A stretch of 64,000 nucleotides of DNA, taken from positions 3,472,001-3,536,000 of the forward strand of contig NZ_CP109785.1 in assembly GCF_025913575.1 (NCBI RefSeq), in the 5' to 3' direction. Each line of letters starts with the position of its first letter. Within the stretch, counting starts at the first letter, position 1. Below are positions 1-8,447 of the stretch, piece after piece. The DNA comes from Halocatena marina. GTDB taxonomy: Archaea; Halobacteriota; Halobacteria; Halobacteriales; Haloarculaceae. The position numbers were made by a program, and so were the translations under genes. Below the pieces are notes generated by a model, which searched no databases, had not been told where the DNA came from, and saw only the letters and a list, made by a program, of their open reading frames with translations.

Positions 1-266
1 AGTAGTTCGTCAACGACAAAGCCCGGATAATCACCCGCTACATCAAGTTCACGGAGGATAGCGACGAGAGCAGCAATGTTCACAGCGCGGTCACCATCCG
101 CGAACACGATATCCACTTCTTCACGGTACTGCTCGTCACTGACGGGAGAAACGTCGGTATCGAACTCCTTACCGAGCGCGTCTCGGACGGTCGTAATGAG
201 CGAAGCGATCGGACGCTCACGGACATAGACGTATTCTTCACGAACGCGCGTGGCTGTAAGATGCAT
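1..266 (-). CDS. Unknown protein, C-terminus cut by window edge
   Basis: An open frame on the minus strand starts at ATG (264-266) and runs off the left edge, giving at least 88 residues. It begins MHLTATRVREEYVYVRERP and continues without stops, rich in Asp/Glu as haloarchaeal proteins are. I do not recognise a family and see no membrane segment or cysteine motif in the visible part. It is divergent from aCPSF1, with about 275 bases between them that should hold both promoters. The steady acidic codon pattern makes it likely real; no function can be given. Confidence 0.6.
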   Translation of the reverse strand, partial: MHLTATRVREEYVYVRERPIASLITTVRDALGKEFDTDVSPVSDEQYREEVDIVFADGDRAVNIAALVAILRELDVAGDYPGFVVDEL

Positions 267-541
267 AGTACGATCGAAACTGATTACCCAGCATTTGCCC
301 ACTGACTGGGCGAATCCGTGAAACGATTTACAACGGGCGATATATATCCTGTGTGGTTGCGAAGGGTTTTATAATGACCATGCTTTAGAAAGGACTAACG
401 CGGGTTTTCCGGGCCGTCTTGACGGTCATGATTTCACAGTATGACCTGTTGTTTGATCCCAGTGTTGGTTCCAGGTCGCCGATACGATCGGCGTGCCCAC
501 GAGTTGTGTGCTTCGGAACCCCGCCTATATCTACGTGACCT

Positions 542-2455
542 ATGAGCACGGTAGAGAAGCAACTTGACGATTTAAAAGCAGAGATCGCAGCCGAGATACC
601 GAACGACATCTCCGTCTCCGACGTGACCTACGAGGGCCCCGAACTTGTCATCTATACACGGGACCCAAAGAAGTTCGCCCAGAACGGCGATCTGATTCGG
701 ACGCTGGCTGGAAAGCTCCGGAAACGAATTACCGTCCGCCCCGATCCCGACGTACTCGCGCGACCCCAGGACGCTGAAGCGCAAATTCGAGCCATCATAC
801 CCGAAGAAGCGGGTGTGACCGACCTCGATTTCCACGCCGATACTGGCGAGGTCGTCATCGAGGCCCAAAAGCCGGGAATGGTTATCGGCCGCCACGGATC
901 GACGTTGCGTGAGATCACTCAGAAGATCGGCTGGACGCCCGAAGTCGTTCGGACTCCACCGATTGAGTCCGCAACGGTCTCGAACGTCCGGAATTTCCTG
1001 AAACAAGAGCGTGAGGATCGCCGTGATATCTTAGAGCGCGTTGGACGACAGATTCACCGCGAGGAACTCTCGAAAGAGCAGTGGGTTCGGATTAGCACGC
1101 TTGGATGCTGCCGTGAAGTCGGCCGTGCAAGCTTCATTCTTTCGACGGCTGAGACGCGGATCCTCATCGATTGTGGTGACAAGCCAGGGGCTGAGGACGA
1201 AGTTCCCTATCTACAAGCCCCCGAGGCGAATCCACTCAACTCCATCGACGCCGTCGTGCTTACCCACGCACACCTCGATCACTCCGCGCTTATTCCATTA
1301 CTCTTCAAATACGGCTACGACGGGCCGATTTACTGCACGGAACCGACCCGAGACTTGATGGGGCTGTTGACGCTCGATTATCTGGACGTCGCAGGAAAAG
1401 AGGGTCGGACGCCGCCCTACGAGAGCGAAATGGTCCGTGAAGCGTTGAAACACACGATTCCGATCGAATACGGCGATGTAACCGATATTGCACCGGATGT
1501 AAAACTCACGCTGCACAACGCGGGACACATCCTCGGCAGCGCAGTATCGCACTTTCACATTGGCGATGGACTCTACAATGTGGCGTTCTCGGGAGATATT
1601 CACTACGAGGACACCAGACTGTTCAACGGTGCGACCAACGAGTTCCCACGCGTCGAAACGCTCGTCATGGAATCGACCTACGGCGGCCGCAACGACTACC
1701 AGACCGATCAAGCAGACTCCGAAGCGAAGTTGATGGAAGTCATTCAGGAGACGCACGATCAGGGTGGAAAAGTCGTTATCCCTGCCTTCGCAGTCGGTCG
1801 GTCACAAGAGATCATGCTCGTTCTCGAAGAGGCGATGCGCGAGGGGCGTCTCCCAGAGATGCCAGTTCATCTCGACGGAATGATCTGGGAAGCAACAGCG
1901 ATTCACACCACCTATCCCGAGTATCTGCGCGATGAACTGCGCGATCGCATCTTCCACGATGATGAGAATCCCTTCCTCTCTTCTCAGTTCAACCACATCG
2001 ACGGCGGTGAGGACGAACGCAGAGAAGTGACCGACGGTGGTCCCTGCATCATTCTTTCGACATCAGGAATGGTTACTGGTGGACCGATCATGTCGTGGCT
2101 CGAACACCTCGGCCCGGATCCAGATTCGACAATGGTATTTGTCGGATACCAGGCCCAAGGCACGCTCGGTCGACGCATCCAGAGTGGATGGGACGAGATC
2201 CCGATGAACGGTCGCGGTGGACGCTCTGATACACTCTCGCTCGAATTCGGTGTCGAAACCGTAGACGGATTCTCCGGTCACTCTGGCAGACAAGGTCTCA
2301 TGAACTTCGTCCGAACGATGAATCCGCGACCCGAAAAAGTCCTTTGTGTTCATGGAGACGAGTCCTCCGTTCAAGATCTCTCTTCTGCAATATATCATAA
2401 ATTCGATATAAGAACATTCGCTCCGAAAAACCTCGAAACGTTCCGGTTTAGATAA
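542..2455 (+). CDS. aCPSF1 / FttA, KH-domain beta-CASP ribonuclease
   Basis: A 637-residue protein with the full archaeal aCPSF1 layout: two N-terminal KH-like domains (about residues 1-150, with the GRHGSTLREI loop near 115), a metallo-beta-lactamase domain carrying HAHLDH at 242-247, a beta-CASP insertion, and C-terminal GFSGHSGR and VHGDE segments. The family is the archaeal homologue of CPSF73 and is known to cleave nascent RNA at U-rich sites and act with RNA polymerase as a transcription termination factor. The length is normal and all zinc-ligand motifs that I can see are kept, so it should be active. The ATG at 542 follows a stop-rich region and gives the usual N-terminus. It appears monocistronic. 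Name as FttA is from family knowledge; the nuclease assignment is secure. Confidence 0.95.
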   Translation: MSTVEKQLDDLKAEIAAEIPNDISVSDVTYEGPELVIYTRDPKKFAQNGDLIRTLAGKLRKRITVRPDPDVLARPQDAEAQIRAIIPEEAGVTDLDFHADTGEVVIEAQKPGMVIGRHGSTLREITQKIGWTPEVVRTPPIESATVSNVRNFLKQEREDRRDILERVGRQIHREELSKEQWVRISTLGCCREVGRASFILSTAETRILIDCGDKPGAEDEVPYLQAPEANPLNSIDAVVLTHAHLDHSALIPLLFKYGYDGPIYCTEPTRDLMGLLTLDYLDVAGKEGRTPPYESEMVREALKHTIPIEYGDVTDIAPDVKLTLHNAGHILGSAVSHFHIGDGLYNVAFSGDIHYEDTRLFNGATNEFPRVETLVMESTYGGRNDYQTDQADSEAKLMEVIQETHDQGGKVVIPAFAVGRSQEIMLVLEEAMREGRLPEMPVHLDGMIWEATAIHTTYPEYLRDELRDRIFHDDENPFLSSQFNHIDGGEDERREVTDGGPCIILSTSGMVTGGPIMSWLEHLGPDPDSTMVFVGYQAQGTLGRRIQSGWDEIPMNGRGGRSDTLSLEFGVETVDGFSGHSGRQGLMNFVRTMNPRPEKVLCVHGDESSVQDLSSAIYHKFDIRTFAPKNLETFRFR

Positions 2456-2483
2456 GCGTCGTCCCCGATCACGACCGCTGTAA

Positions 2484-2488
2484 TTTTT
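2484..2488 (+). terminator. Short oligo-T after aCPSF1
   Basis: A run of five T lies about 30 bases after the aCPSF1 stop. Archaeal transcription ends at such U-rich stretches, so this is a plausible but weak terminator; no stem is needed or seen. Confidence 0.35.
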
Positions 2489-2751
2489 ATCAATACGGTC
2501 AGATGCACGCTCCAGACTTGTATTTTGATTGAAAGAAAACGCCCGAAGGAGCCAAACGGACGTTGAATTGCGAGAGGAATGGCATCCCATACCGATCGGC
2601 GGATTTGTATGGTTGGCCCCTTCACTCAACCATTCTCATCGGTAACTATAACCATGCTGGTTAATGTCATATTTGCCATTCGGCTTCGTTACATAGGTTT
2701 CGGTTGCGGATGAGCCGTAGCGTTCAGTACCCTCGGTACCAAAGGGATTGT

Positions 2752-2916
2752 ATGTGGTGCCATTACTGCGAGGAGGAGGCGACCATGGCCGTCGAGAAGG
2801 GTGGTGTCAAGGTTGGGCTTTGCAAGCAGCACTTCCGTGAACGTCTCGAGGAGTTGAAGTCGGAAGGATGGCTCGACGATCTTCGAGACGAGCTAAACAC
2901 GGATCGGATCGAGTAG
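2752..2916 (+). CDS. Small zinc-binding protein (DUF6757-like)
   Basis: A 54-residue protein starting MWCHYCEEEA, with a likely zinc site formed by C3, C6, C24 and H27. Very similar small proteins (Cys-x2-Cys, then VEKxGVKVGLC and HFRERLEEL) are common in haloarchaea and are, as I recall, called DUF6757; their function is unknown. A longer frame from an upstream TTG at 2704 exists, but the ATG at 2752 gives the family's usual N-terminus directly before the first CxxC. It stands alone between aCPSF1 and the cupin gene. About 295 bases before it hold no recognisable gene. Confidence 0.8.
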   Translation: MWCHYCEEEATMAVEKGGVKVGLCKQHFRERLEELKSEGWLDDLRDELNTDRIE

Positions 2917-3049
2917 TCGGAGATTCTTACATGGTTTGATTGCGTTGGGTATCCGGGATGGGGTATCCGCTGTCTGAGGTGCGAGATGAGTATAACGAGC
3001 ACAATTTGGTAGGGATGAGACGCAGATTAACCCATGAATCAAACACGGG

Positions 3050-3056
3050 TTTTATC
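3050..3056 (+). promoter_or_regulatory. TATA-like box for cupin gene
   Basis: TTTTATC lies about 28 bases before the cupin ATG at 3081, the spacing expected for a leaderless haloarchaeal transcript. Confidence 0.5.
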
Positions 3057-3080
3057 GCTTTGCTCACTGAGTAAAATGAC

Positions 3081-3542
3081 ATGGAGCATGTTCAAATTGA
3101 CAATATTGGCGACTTGATGAGTCCTGCGGACGTGAGACGGCCAGTCGGGAAGAAACTCGGAACGACCGACATGGCGATCAATTACTTCGAACTCGCACCA
3201 GATGAGAGCTTTGCGTTCGGCTACCACCGCCATGCTGACCAAGAAGAGGTATTTTACATTCAGTCGGGATCGGTCACGTTCGAGACGGAAAACGGTGACG
3301 TGGTTGTTGGAACCAACGAAACGATCCGCTTTGAGGCCGGTGAATGGCAGCAAGGGTTCAATCGAGGCGACGAACGAGTTGTTGCTTTGGCGATCGGTGC
3401 CCCCTTTGATGCAGGCGAAACAGAGGTCCAGCGCGAGTGTTCTGCGTGTGGAAAGCAGACGCCACAACGCATCGAATCCGCGGACGATGTCCTCGTAACG
3501 ATCTGTGAATCGTGCGAAACCGAAACTGGTCGATTCACCTGA
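3081..3542 (+). CDS. Cupin protein with C-terminal zinc ribbon
   Basis: A 153-residue protein. Residues about 30-115 form one cupin barrel: FGYHRHADQEEVFYIQSG gives the histidines and glutamate of cupin motif 1, and the second motif near GFNRGDERVV is weaker. The last 40 residues hold CSAC and CESC, a small zinc ribbon added to the cupin. Such single-cupin proteins bind a metal or a small ligand; the substrate cannot be read from sequence. Only 14 bases separate it from the DCC-family oxidoreductase downstream, so the two are probably co-transcribed, which might hint at a redox or detoxification role (inference). Confidence 0.85.
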   Translation: MEHVQIDNIGDLMSPADVRRPVGKKLGTTDMAINYFELAPDESFAFGYHRHADQEEVFYIQSGSVTFETENGDVVVGTNETIRFEAGEWQQGFNRGDERVVALAIGAPFDAGETEVQRECSACGKQTPQRIESADDVLVTICESCETETGRFT

Positions 3543-3556
3543 TAGGCGATGAACTG

Positions 3557-3946
3557 ATGAACCACAAGCACGCTCTCCCCGTACTCGTCTACGACGATGA
3601 TTGTGGGTTTTGCACGTGGTGTGCGGCGTGGGTCGTCCGCCACGGATCACTTGATGCCGTTGGATTCGCTAATCTGACAGCCGACGATCGTTCCCGTCTT
3701 CCAGACGATTACGAAGCGTGTGCGCATCTGATCACCACCGATAGCGTCTATTCTTGTGGTGCAGCCGCTGAATGGGCTATTGCTCGAACGTATCCGGAGC
3801 TACAACCGCTCTTTTGTGCGTTCCGGCTTCTTCCAGGCTATTCGAGTGTTCGGGAGCGACTGTACAGATTTCTCGCAAACCGTCGCTCGTGGCTCGGAAA
3901 GATCCTCAGCGCGGAGTCGCCGGTCGGTGAGCGCGACCAGTTGTAG
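3557..3946 (+). CDS. DCC-family thiol-disulfide oxidoreductase (DUF393)
   Basis: A 129-residue protein beginning MNHKHALPVLVYDDDCGFC. The DDDCGFC motif (C16 and C19) near the N-terminus is the signature of the DCC family (DUF393), predicted thioredoxin-like oxidoreductases. It also has the family's typical downstream pattern with a second short cysteine-bearing segment (CGAAAEWAIART) and a hydrophobic FRLLPGY stretch. The start at 3557 was chosen over upstream in-frame starts because the family begins just before the DxDCGFC motif. It follows the cupin gene closely and converges with the acyl-CoA dehydrogenase gene, the two stop codons lying two bases apart. Confidence 0.88.
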   Translation: MNHKHALPVLVYDDDCGFCTWCAAWVVRHGSLDAVGFANLTADDRSRLPDDYEACAHLITTDSVYSCGAAAEWAIARTYPELQPLFCAFRLLPGYSSVRERLYRFLANRRSWLGKILSAESPVGERDQL

Positions 3947-3948
3947 TA

Positions 3949-5121
3949 TTAATCGAACGCTGCGATTCCCGTCAGATCCTGTCCGAGAATGAGCGAATGG
4001 ATGTCGTGCGTTCCTTCGTAAGTGTAGACCGTCTCCATGTTTGCGAGATGACGCATCGGTGAATAATCGGCAGTAATCCCGTTGCCGCCGAGGATTTCAC
4101 GAGCAATGCGCGATTGCTCGCGGGCCATCCGGACGTTGTTCCGCTTTGCCATTGAGACGTGTTGTGGGCGGAGGTCACCGCGTTCTTTGAGGCTGGCAAG
4201 CCGATGGGCGAGTAGTTGCGCCAGCGTGATCTGGGTCGCCATTTCAGCGAGCTTCTCTTGTTGGAGTTGGAACCGTGCGATCGGGCCACCGAACTGCTCT
4301 CGGTCGCGTGCGTACTGGCAGGCCGTTTCGAAGCAGTTCCGAGCGGCTCCCACGGCTCCCCACGCGATCCCGTAGCGCGCCTGTGTGAGACACGACAGGG
4401 GGCCTTTCATCCCTTCGACGTCCGGCAGCACGTTCTCTGCGGGAACGTGGACGTCATTCAATCCGATTTCGCCGGTGATCGACGCCCGAAGTGAGAGCTT
4501 TTCTCCGATCTTGTTGGTCGAGACGCCATCGCGGTTGGTCTCGACGAGAAATCCACGCACCGACTGTTCTGCGGTCGATCGATCTCGTGCCCAGACGACA
4601 GCCACGTCAGCGATCGGTGAATTGGTAATCCACGTCTTCGAGCCGTTGAGAACATAATCATCACTTGCGTGCCCTGCACGCTCGGCGTAGGTTTCCATCC
4701 CTGTTGGATTCGATCCATGTTGGGGTTCGGTCAGTCCGAAACAGCCGACCGCTTCGCCGGTTCCCAGTTTCGGCAGCCACTCGTCTTTCTGTGCCTCTGA
4801 CCCGTAGGCGAAGATCGGGTACATCACGAGTGCGCCCTGAACGCTCGCCATCGACCGAAGCCCCGAGTCACAAGCCTCTAACTCCTGCATCAGAACCCCA
4901 TACGCCGTCTCGCTCACGCCCGGAAGTCCGTAGCCATCTAGATTGGGCGCGTAAAATCCGATCTCCCCCATCTCTGGAATGAGATCCGTCGGAAATGTCC
5001 CCTCGAGCCAGTGTTCCGCGATATCCGGCGCAACGCGGTCCTCGACGAACTCACGAGCTGTCTCACGAATCATTCGCTCTTCTGCAGAGAGGTCAGCCTC
5101 CAAATCCACGTAATCGAGCAT
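3949..5121 (-). CDS. Acyl-CoA dehydrogenase, glutaryl-CoA dehydrogenase-like
   Basis: A 390-residue FAD flavoprotein of the acyl-CoA dehydrogenase family. Domains in order: N-terminal helical domain, middle beta domain with CFGLTEPQHGSNPTGMET, and C-terminal helical domain with EILGGNGITADYSPMRH. The tail TYEGTHDIHSLILGQ places the catalytic glutamate at E369 and closely resembles glutaryl-CoA dehydrogenases, which oxidise and decarboxylate glutaryl-CoA to crotonyl-CoA in lysine and tryptophan breakdown. An in-frame start 13 codons upstream exists, but the ATG at 5121 (MLDYVDLEADL) fits the family. Substrate is inferred from the C-terminal motif and remains to be shown. No partner genes (ETF, CoA transferase) are adjacent. 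Confidence 0.9.
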   Translation of the reverse strand: MLDYVDLEADLSAEERMIRETAREFVEDRVAPDIAEHWLEGTFPTDLIPEMGEIGFYAPNLDGYGLPGVSETAYGVLMQELEACDSGLRSMASVQGALVMYPIFAYGSEAQKDEWLPKLGTGEAVGCFGLTEPQHGSNPTGMETYAERAGHASDDYVLNGSKTWITNSPIADVAVVWARDRSTAEQSVRGFLVETNRDGVSTNKIGEKLSLRASITGEIGLNDVHVPAENVLPDVEGMKGPLSCLTQARYGIAWGAVGAARNCFETACQYARDREQFGGPIARFQLQQEKLAEMATQITLAQLLAHRLASLKERGDLRPQHVSMAKRNNVRMAREQSRIAREILGGNGITADYSPMRHLANMETVYTYEGTHDIHSLILGQDLTGIAAFD

Positions 5122-5233
5122 GATATACCTCGGTGGCGGCTCAGTAAAAACGCTCGGCAATTCGACCCAGTCCCTAGTATCTCACTCAGTCAGCGATTGT
5201 GACAGACGAGCCCCCGATTGATTTTGGCGTCTA

Positions 5234-5605
5234 TCACTCTGTCGTTGATGGGACGAGATAGGTTGAAAGCATCTCTACGGCACGGTCGATGGGACCATCG
5301 TGAATCCGGCAAACGTAGTCGGTCAAGAACGCGGGTTGGAGTGAAGCAACCGCATGGGGAACGATCGAACTATCCCGTGGAGCTTGTCGATGTCGGTAAT
5401 CGTCAGTATCGAGAGAAACACGCTCTGTGTACCATGTTTTCGTTGTGAGACCCATTACGACGTACTGGTCCGTATCGAATGGATGATGCTGGTTATTCAC
5501 GATAACCCATGGGCGGGTTGCGTCGATGCGGTCTTTGAATGGATCGGGCGCGAGCACGACGTGACCGCGCTCAAGCGCGTCAAAAGCGGGGATCGATTCG
5601 CTCAC
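5234..5605 (-). CDS. PemK/MazF-like protein, possible toxin
   Basis: A 123-residue protein whose N-terminal half reads ERGHVVLAPDPFKD, then TRPWVIVNNQ and DQYVVMGLTTK. This is the pattern of the PemK/MazF fold: a GDVV-like first strand, a PF motif, then RPxVIV. In that family the protein is usually an endoribonuclease neutralised by a small partner. It starts at GTG and overlaps the upstream winged-helix gene by four bases (GTGA), showing translational coupling. Catalytic residues are not obvious enough for me to claim activity. It could instead be a non-toxic housekeeping relative with the same fold. Confidence 0.65.
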   Translation of the reverse strand: MSESIPAFDALERGHVVLAPDPFKDRIDATRPWVIVNNQHHPFDTDQYVVMGLTTKTWYTERVSLDTDDYRHRQAPRDSSIVPHAVASLQPAFLTDYVCRIHDGPIDRAVEMLSTYLVPSTTE

Positions 5606-5955
5606 GCATCATCCTCGTCTGCATTATCCACTGCCGAAAGCCACTCTTCACGACTTTCCGGCCCGAGTTCATCATCGAGGAACTGCGCTGTCGAGTGAAA
5701 GACGAATGCATCTTTAACTGCAGAATAATCACCGATCGTCCAGTACGGTTCCTTGTGTCGCACGAGACTTCGATCTTCTAACCGAGTGAGGACAGGATGA
5801 ATCGAGTTAGGGTTTATATCCGTCTCCGCAACGATTTCGGACGCCTTGTACGCCTGATCCCGATTCTGAACGAGAAATCGAATAACTCGCTCGGCATTCG
5901 TTTCGGGATGCGTTGGTGGTTCGTACTGGTCGAATTCCGCACTACTAATCGGCAT
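5602..5955 (-). CDS. Winged-helix (MarR-like) regulator, partner of PemK-like gene
   Basis: A 117-residue protein with a winged-helix domain at about residues 22-90: AERVIRFLVQNRDQAYKASEIVAETDINPNSIHPVLTRLEDRSLVRH, followed by a YWTIGD wing. MarR-like proteins bind DNA as dimers. It precedes the PemK-like gene and overlaps it by four bases, so the two form one transcription unit. The likely role is repression of its own operon and perhaps neutralisation of the partner (inference). The ATG at 5955 is preferred over one nine codons upstream because the family begins near MPISSAEFDQYEPP. The 3' acidic tail (DNADEDDA) is typical for haloarchaea. Confidence 0.75.
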   Translation of the reverse strand: MPISSAEFDQYEPPTHPETNAERVIRFLVQNRDQAYKASEIVAETDINPNSIHPVLTRLEDRSLVRHKEPYWTIGDYSAVKDAFVFHSTAQFLDDELGPESREEWLSAVDNADEDDA

Positions 5956-6199
5956 TGTTACACTCGTGTATATCTTTAACACACCATCGTTTATAAACGT
6001 ATCTTCGTATGCTGTATTATTGTATGCTCTCTGAGCTCAGAGCTACTGCTTGTGAAATCTCGGATGCAGAATGGGTTGTACGCTCAACACCACGCCATTC
6101 ACAGAGAATATCATAAAAGGTTGCTGTGGCCGTCGATTCCTCTGAAACAGGGTGAATCGGTCGTTCGGCAGGTCCGTGTCTTTATCACTCCTGTATACT

Positions 6200-6684
6200 T
6201 TTCAGAACTGAGACCCTTGGCAGCTTTGTGACTGAAGGAGATGCAGACATTCCCGAGAATCGCTGTGGATTGAACTGCGTCCAGAGGATATCGTCTACTG
6301 GGAGGACGGAAAATACGGCCCATGGGGCGTTAGAACCCTCATGTGATATCTCACGAAGCACGGCGAAAGCGTCAGACGCGTACTCACGTGGTGGGGTGTC
6401 GTCATCCTCACGGCGGGCGCGCTCTTCCTCTTTGTTGGCGGGGTTCGTGATCCACCGGAACCATACACGCACTCGCGTCATTCGCTGACTTGGCTACGAT
6501 AGAAGGGTGGCAGAAAATGCTACTGAATGTGTATTTCAGCGTCACCACGTTTTCGACGATTATGGATGTCGACCTCGCACCCGCCGGACCGGGGGCACGG
6601 GTGCTCGTCGCGGGCGAATCGATTGCCGGCGCACTGCTTGTCGCCCTTCTCGTCTTCGTCCTTGGGTGGCAGATCGCACGATAA
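6200..6684 (+). pseudogene. Decayed potassium-channel gene (ion-channel remnant)
   Basis: Pieces of one protein lie in three frames. The first (about 6230-6270) reads EGDADIPENRCGLN; the second (about 6272-6499) reads LRPEDIVYWEDGKYGPWG, then TGA at 6344-6346, then a membrane helix TWWGVVILTAGALFLFVGG; the third (6490-6684) reads EGWQKMLLNVYFSVTTFSTI and ends in a second helix. This order matches haloarchaeal two-helix ion-channel domains, often joined to pentapeptide repeats. At the selectivity filter, where the family has GYGD, this copy has MDVD. Two frameshifts, one stop and a lost filter show it cannot make a channel. The 5' part is missing or unrecognisable. Confidence 0.75.
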
Positions 6685-6778
6685 TCACCGTCACCAGACC
6701 GAACAGCAACACACTCACACCCGAACAGCTCGTCCTCGAATCCTCCCTCTGCACACAGAACGAGCCGTCTACCTTTTT

Positions 6779-7480
6779 TCACGCGGTGGCGTCAGCGCGA
6801 ACAGCGCGCGTGTAGTCGGTGAAGTTCTGGAACAACTGCTTCGATTTACAGGCGGCGGCATAATTTTCGTCGGTGATTCCCTCCAGAACGCTCTCGATGC
6901 GCTCGTCCTCAAGGAAATCCTTGCGTTGGGTGACCGCCGTGGCGGTTGCCATGTCGTACTCCGGATGGAACTGGACCCCGAAGGCATGTCCAGCGCGAAA
7001 GCCGTGGATGCCGTAGTCGTTCTCTGCAATGATGGTTGCGTCCTCTGGCAGTTCAGTGACGGCATCGCCGTGTGTCGTAAACGCCGTGAATCGGTCGTCA
7101 ATTCCCTCGAACAGCGGCGAGTCGCTTCGTTCGATCTCGCGATAACCGATCTCGTATCCGTCCATCGCTTCGACGCTCCCACCGAGCGCCGCTGCGAGCA
7201 ACTGATGACCGAAACAGACGCCGAGGATCGGAAGCCCACGATCGTCGGCCTCTCGCACCCACTCGGTCGCCGCTCTGATCCACGGTTCGTCCCAGTACGC
7301 AGACGCCGCAGAGCCCGTGACAACCACGCCATCGAAATCGAAATCGGGTGGGAGTTGGTCCCGACTCAGGACGAACTCGGCAAGATCGGCGTCGAGTTCG
7401 CGCCGGAAGTTCCGGTTGGTGGTATGGATCCCCTCCTCACTCTGTGAGGCGTTCAGCAGAGCGAGTCGCAATCGTGTCAT
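6779..7480 (-). CDS. Class I glutamine amidotransferase-like protein
   Basis: A 233-residue stand-alone GATase1 domain. The nucleophile elbow is GVCFGHQLLAAALGG with C89, and the His-Glu pair is in GVQFHPEYD, so the catalytic triad is complete. Such stand-alone proteins (GMP-synthase-like COG0518) take glutamine or gamma-glutamyl compounds as substrate, but the acceptor is not known. It is not near guaA or other purine genes. It lies between the channel pseudogene and an alpha/beta-hydrolase gene on the same strand, about 140 bases apart, so an operon is uncertain. Length is normal for the family. Confidence 0.87.
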   Translation of the reverse strand: MTRLRLALLNASQSEEGIHTTNRNFRRELDADLAEFVLSRDQLPPDFDFDGVVVTGSAASAYWDEPWIRAATEWVREADDRGLPILGVCFGHQLLAAALGGSVEAMDGYEIGYREIERSDSPLFEGIDDRFTAFTTHGDAVTELPEDATIIAENDYGIHGFRAGHAFGVQFHPEYDMATATAVTQRKDFLEDERIESVLEGITDENYAAACKSKQLFQNFTDYTRAVRADATA

Positions 7481-7620
7481 TACTCATACGAACGTTTCGA
7501 AGCGTTTGGAATTTTCGTTCGAGGAAAGATGGAGCTGTTTACTGTCGCATAATTGTGTGTAATCTACCCGATCCAGATCGAGTCAGTAGAGCGGCCGAGC
7601 GACACAGTTGAATCGTGTCG

Positions 7621-8388
7621 TCACTCGTTCGTACTCTCGATCGATTCGAGAAATCCCAAAATCATGTCGTTCGCGTGTTTTGAGGCTTCGATGAACGCGA
7701 GATGTCGTCCGGTGAGCGTTTCGAACCGTCCGCTCGGGAGTGAATCCGCCAGCTCGTTGCCCGCTTGCATCGGTATCAGCGGATCGTCGCTCCCGTGGAG
7801 GACCAGTGCTGGAATCGTGATCTCGTACGGTTTCTCGCATTCGAACGCACGCATCGCGCTGGCCTGTGCCTCTCGTGCGTTCGCGCTGGCGTCTTCATCC
7901 CGTCGCCAGTCGAGTATTCCCTCGATAATCTCTCGCTCTTCGAGGAACGCATCGCTGAAACAGGGTTCGAGTGACTCCGGTCTCATCTCCCCCATCTGTT
8001 CGAGAATACTGCCAGCAACCCGATCGCCGTTCAACGCTGTCCCCATGAGCGTCAGACTCCGGGCGCGGTTGTACTCACTGGCGTACGCGAGCGCGACCAT
8101 TCCGCCGAACCCTGCACCGACGAGATGCACGCGCCGTGCGCCGTGATCGGAGAGGACAGCTTCGACAGCCGCTGCACATGTCTCGACGCTGTCCGACGCC
8201 GACTGCGTATCCGAGCGCCCCGTTCCGCGTGGATCGAACACCACCGTTTCGAATGGACCACAGAGGGATGCATACTGCCACCCCCACAGCCACGCACCGT
8301 ACCCTATATCGTTCACAAACGCCACTGTCGGGCCAGTGCCGTCGGTTTCGTAGTAAATCGAATCGTCTTCGACAGAAGTGAATGGCAT
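7621..8388 (-). CDS. Alpha/beta-hydrolase fold protein lacking nucleophilic Ser
   Basis: A 255-residue alpha/beta-hydrolase with the usual order: oxyanion-side start VAFVNDIGYGAWLW, DPRGTGRSD loop, nucleophile elbow, cap, acid LHGSDDPLIP, and histidine TGRHLAFIE. The elbow reads VGAGFGGMVAL, so the GxSxG serine position is Gly93. The codon is GGG on the coding strand (8110-8112), not a borderline reading. The Asp and His remain. Family members with serine are esterases or enol-lactonases; without a nucleophile this one may be a binding protein, use another residue, or be inactive. The start at 8388 was chosen over one three codons upstream. Confidence 0.85.
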   Translation of the reverse strand: MPFTSVEDDSIYYETDGTGPTVAFVNDIGYGAWLWGWQYASLCGPFETVVFDPRGTGRSDTQSASDSVETCAAAVEAVLSDHGARRVHLVGAGFGGMVALAYASEYNRARSLTLMGTALNGDRVAGSILEQMGEMRPESLEPCFSDAFLEEREIIEGILDWRRDEDASANAREAQASAMRAFECEKPYEITIPALVLHGSDDPLIPMQAGNELADSLPSGRFETLTGRHLAFIEASKHANDMILGFLESIESTNE

Positions 8389-8447
8389 GAGTAACACGTA
8401 CAGATACCGATTGACAACGGTTTCGACGCGTACTGGGACGCGTCAGC

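Noticed and set aside
7490..7620. Possible small RNA between the GATase and hydrolase genes
   Set aside because: Short palindromic stretches only, no recognised RNA fold.
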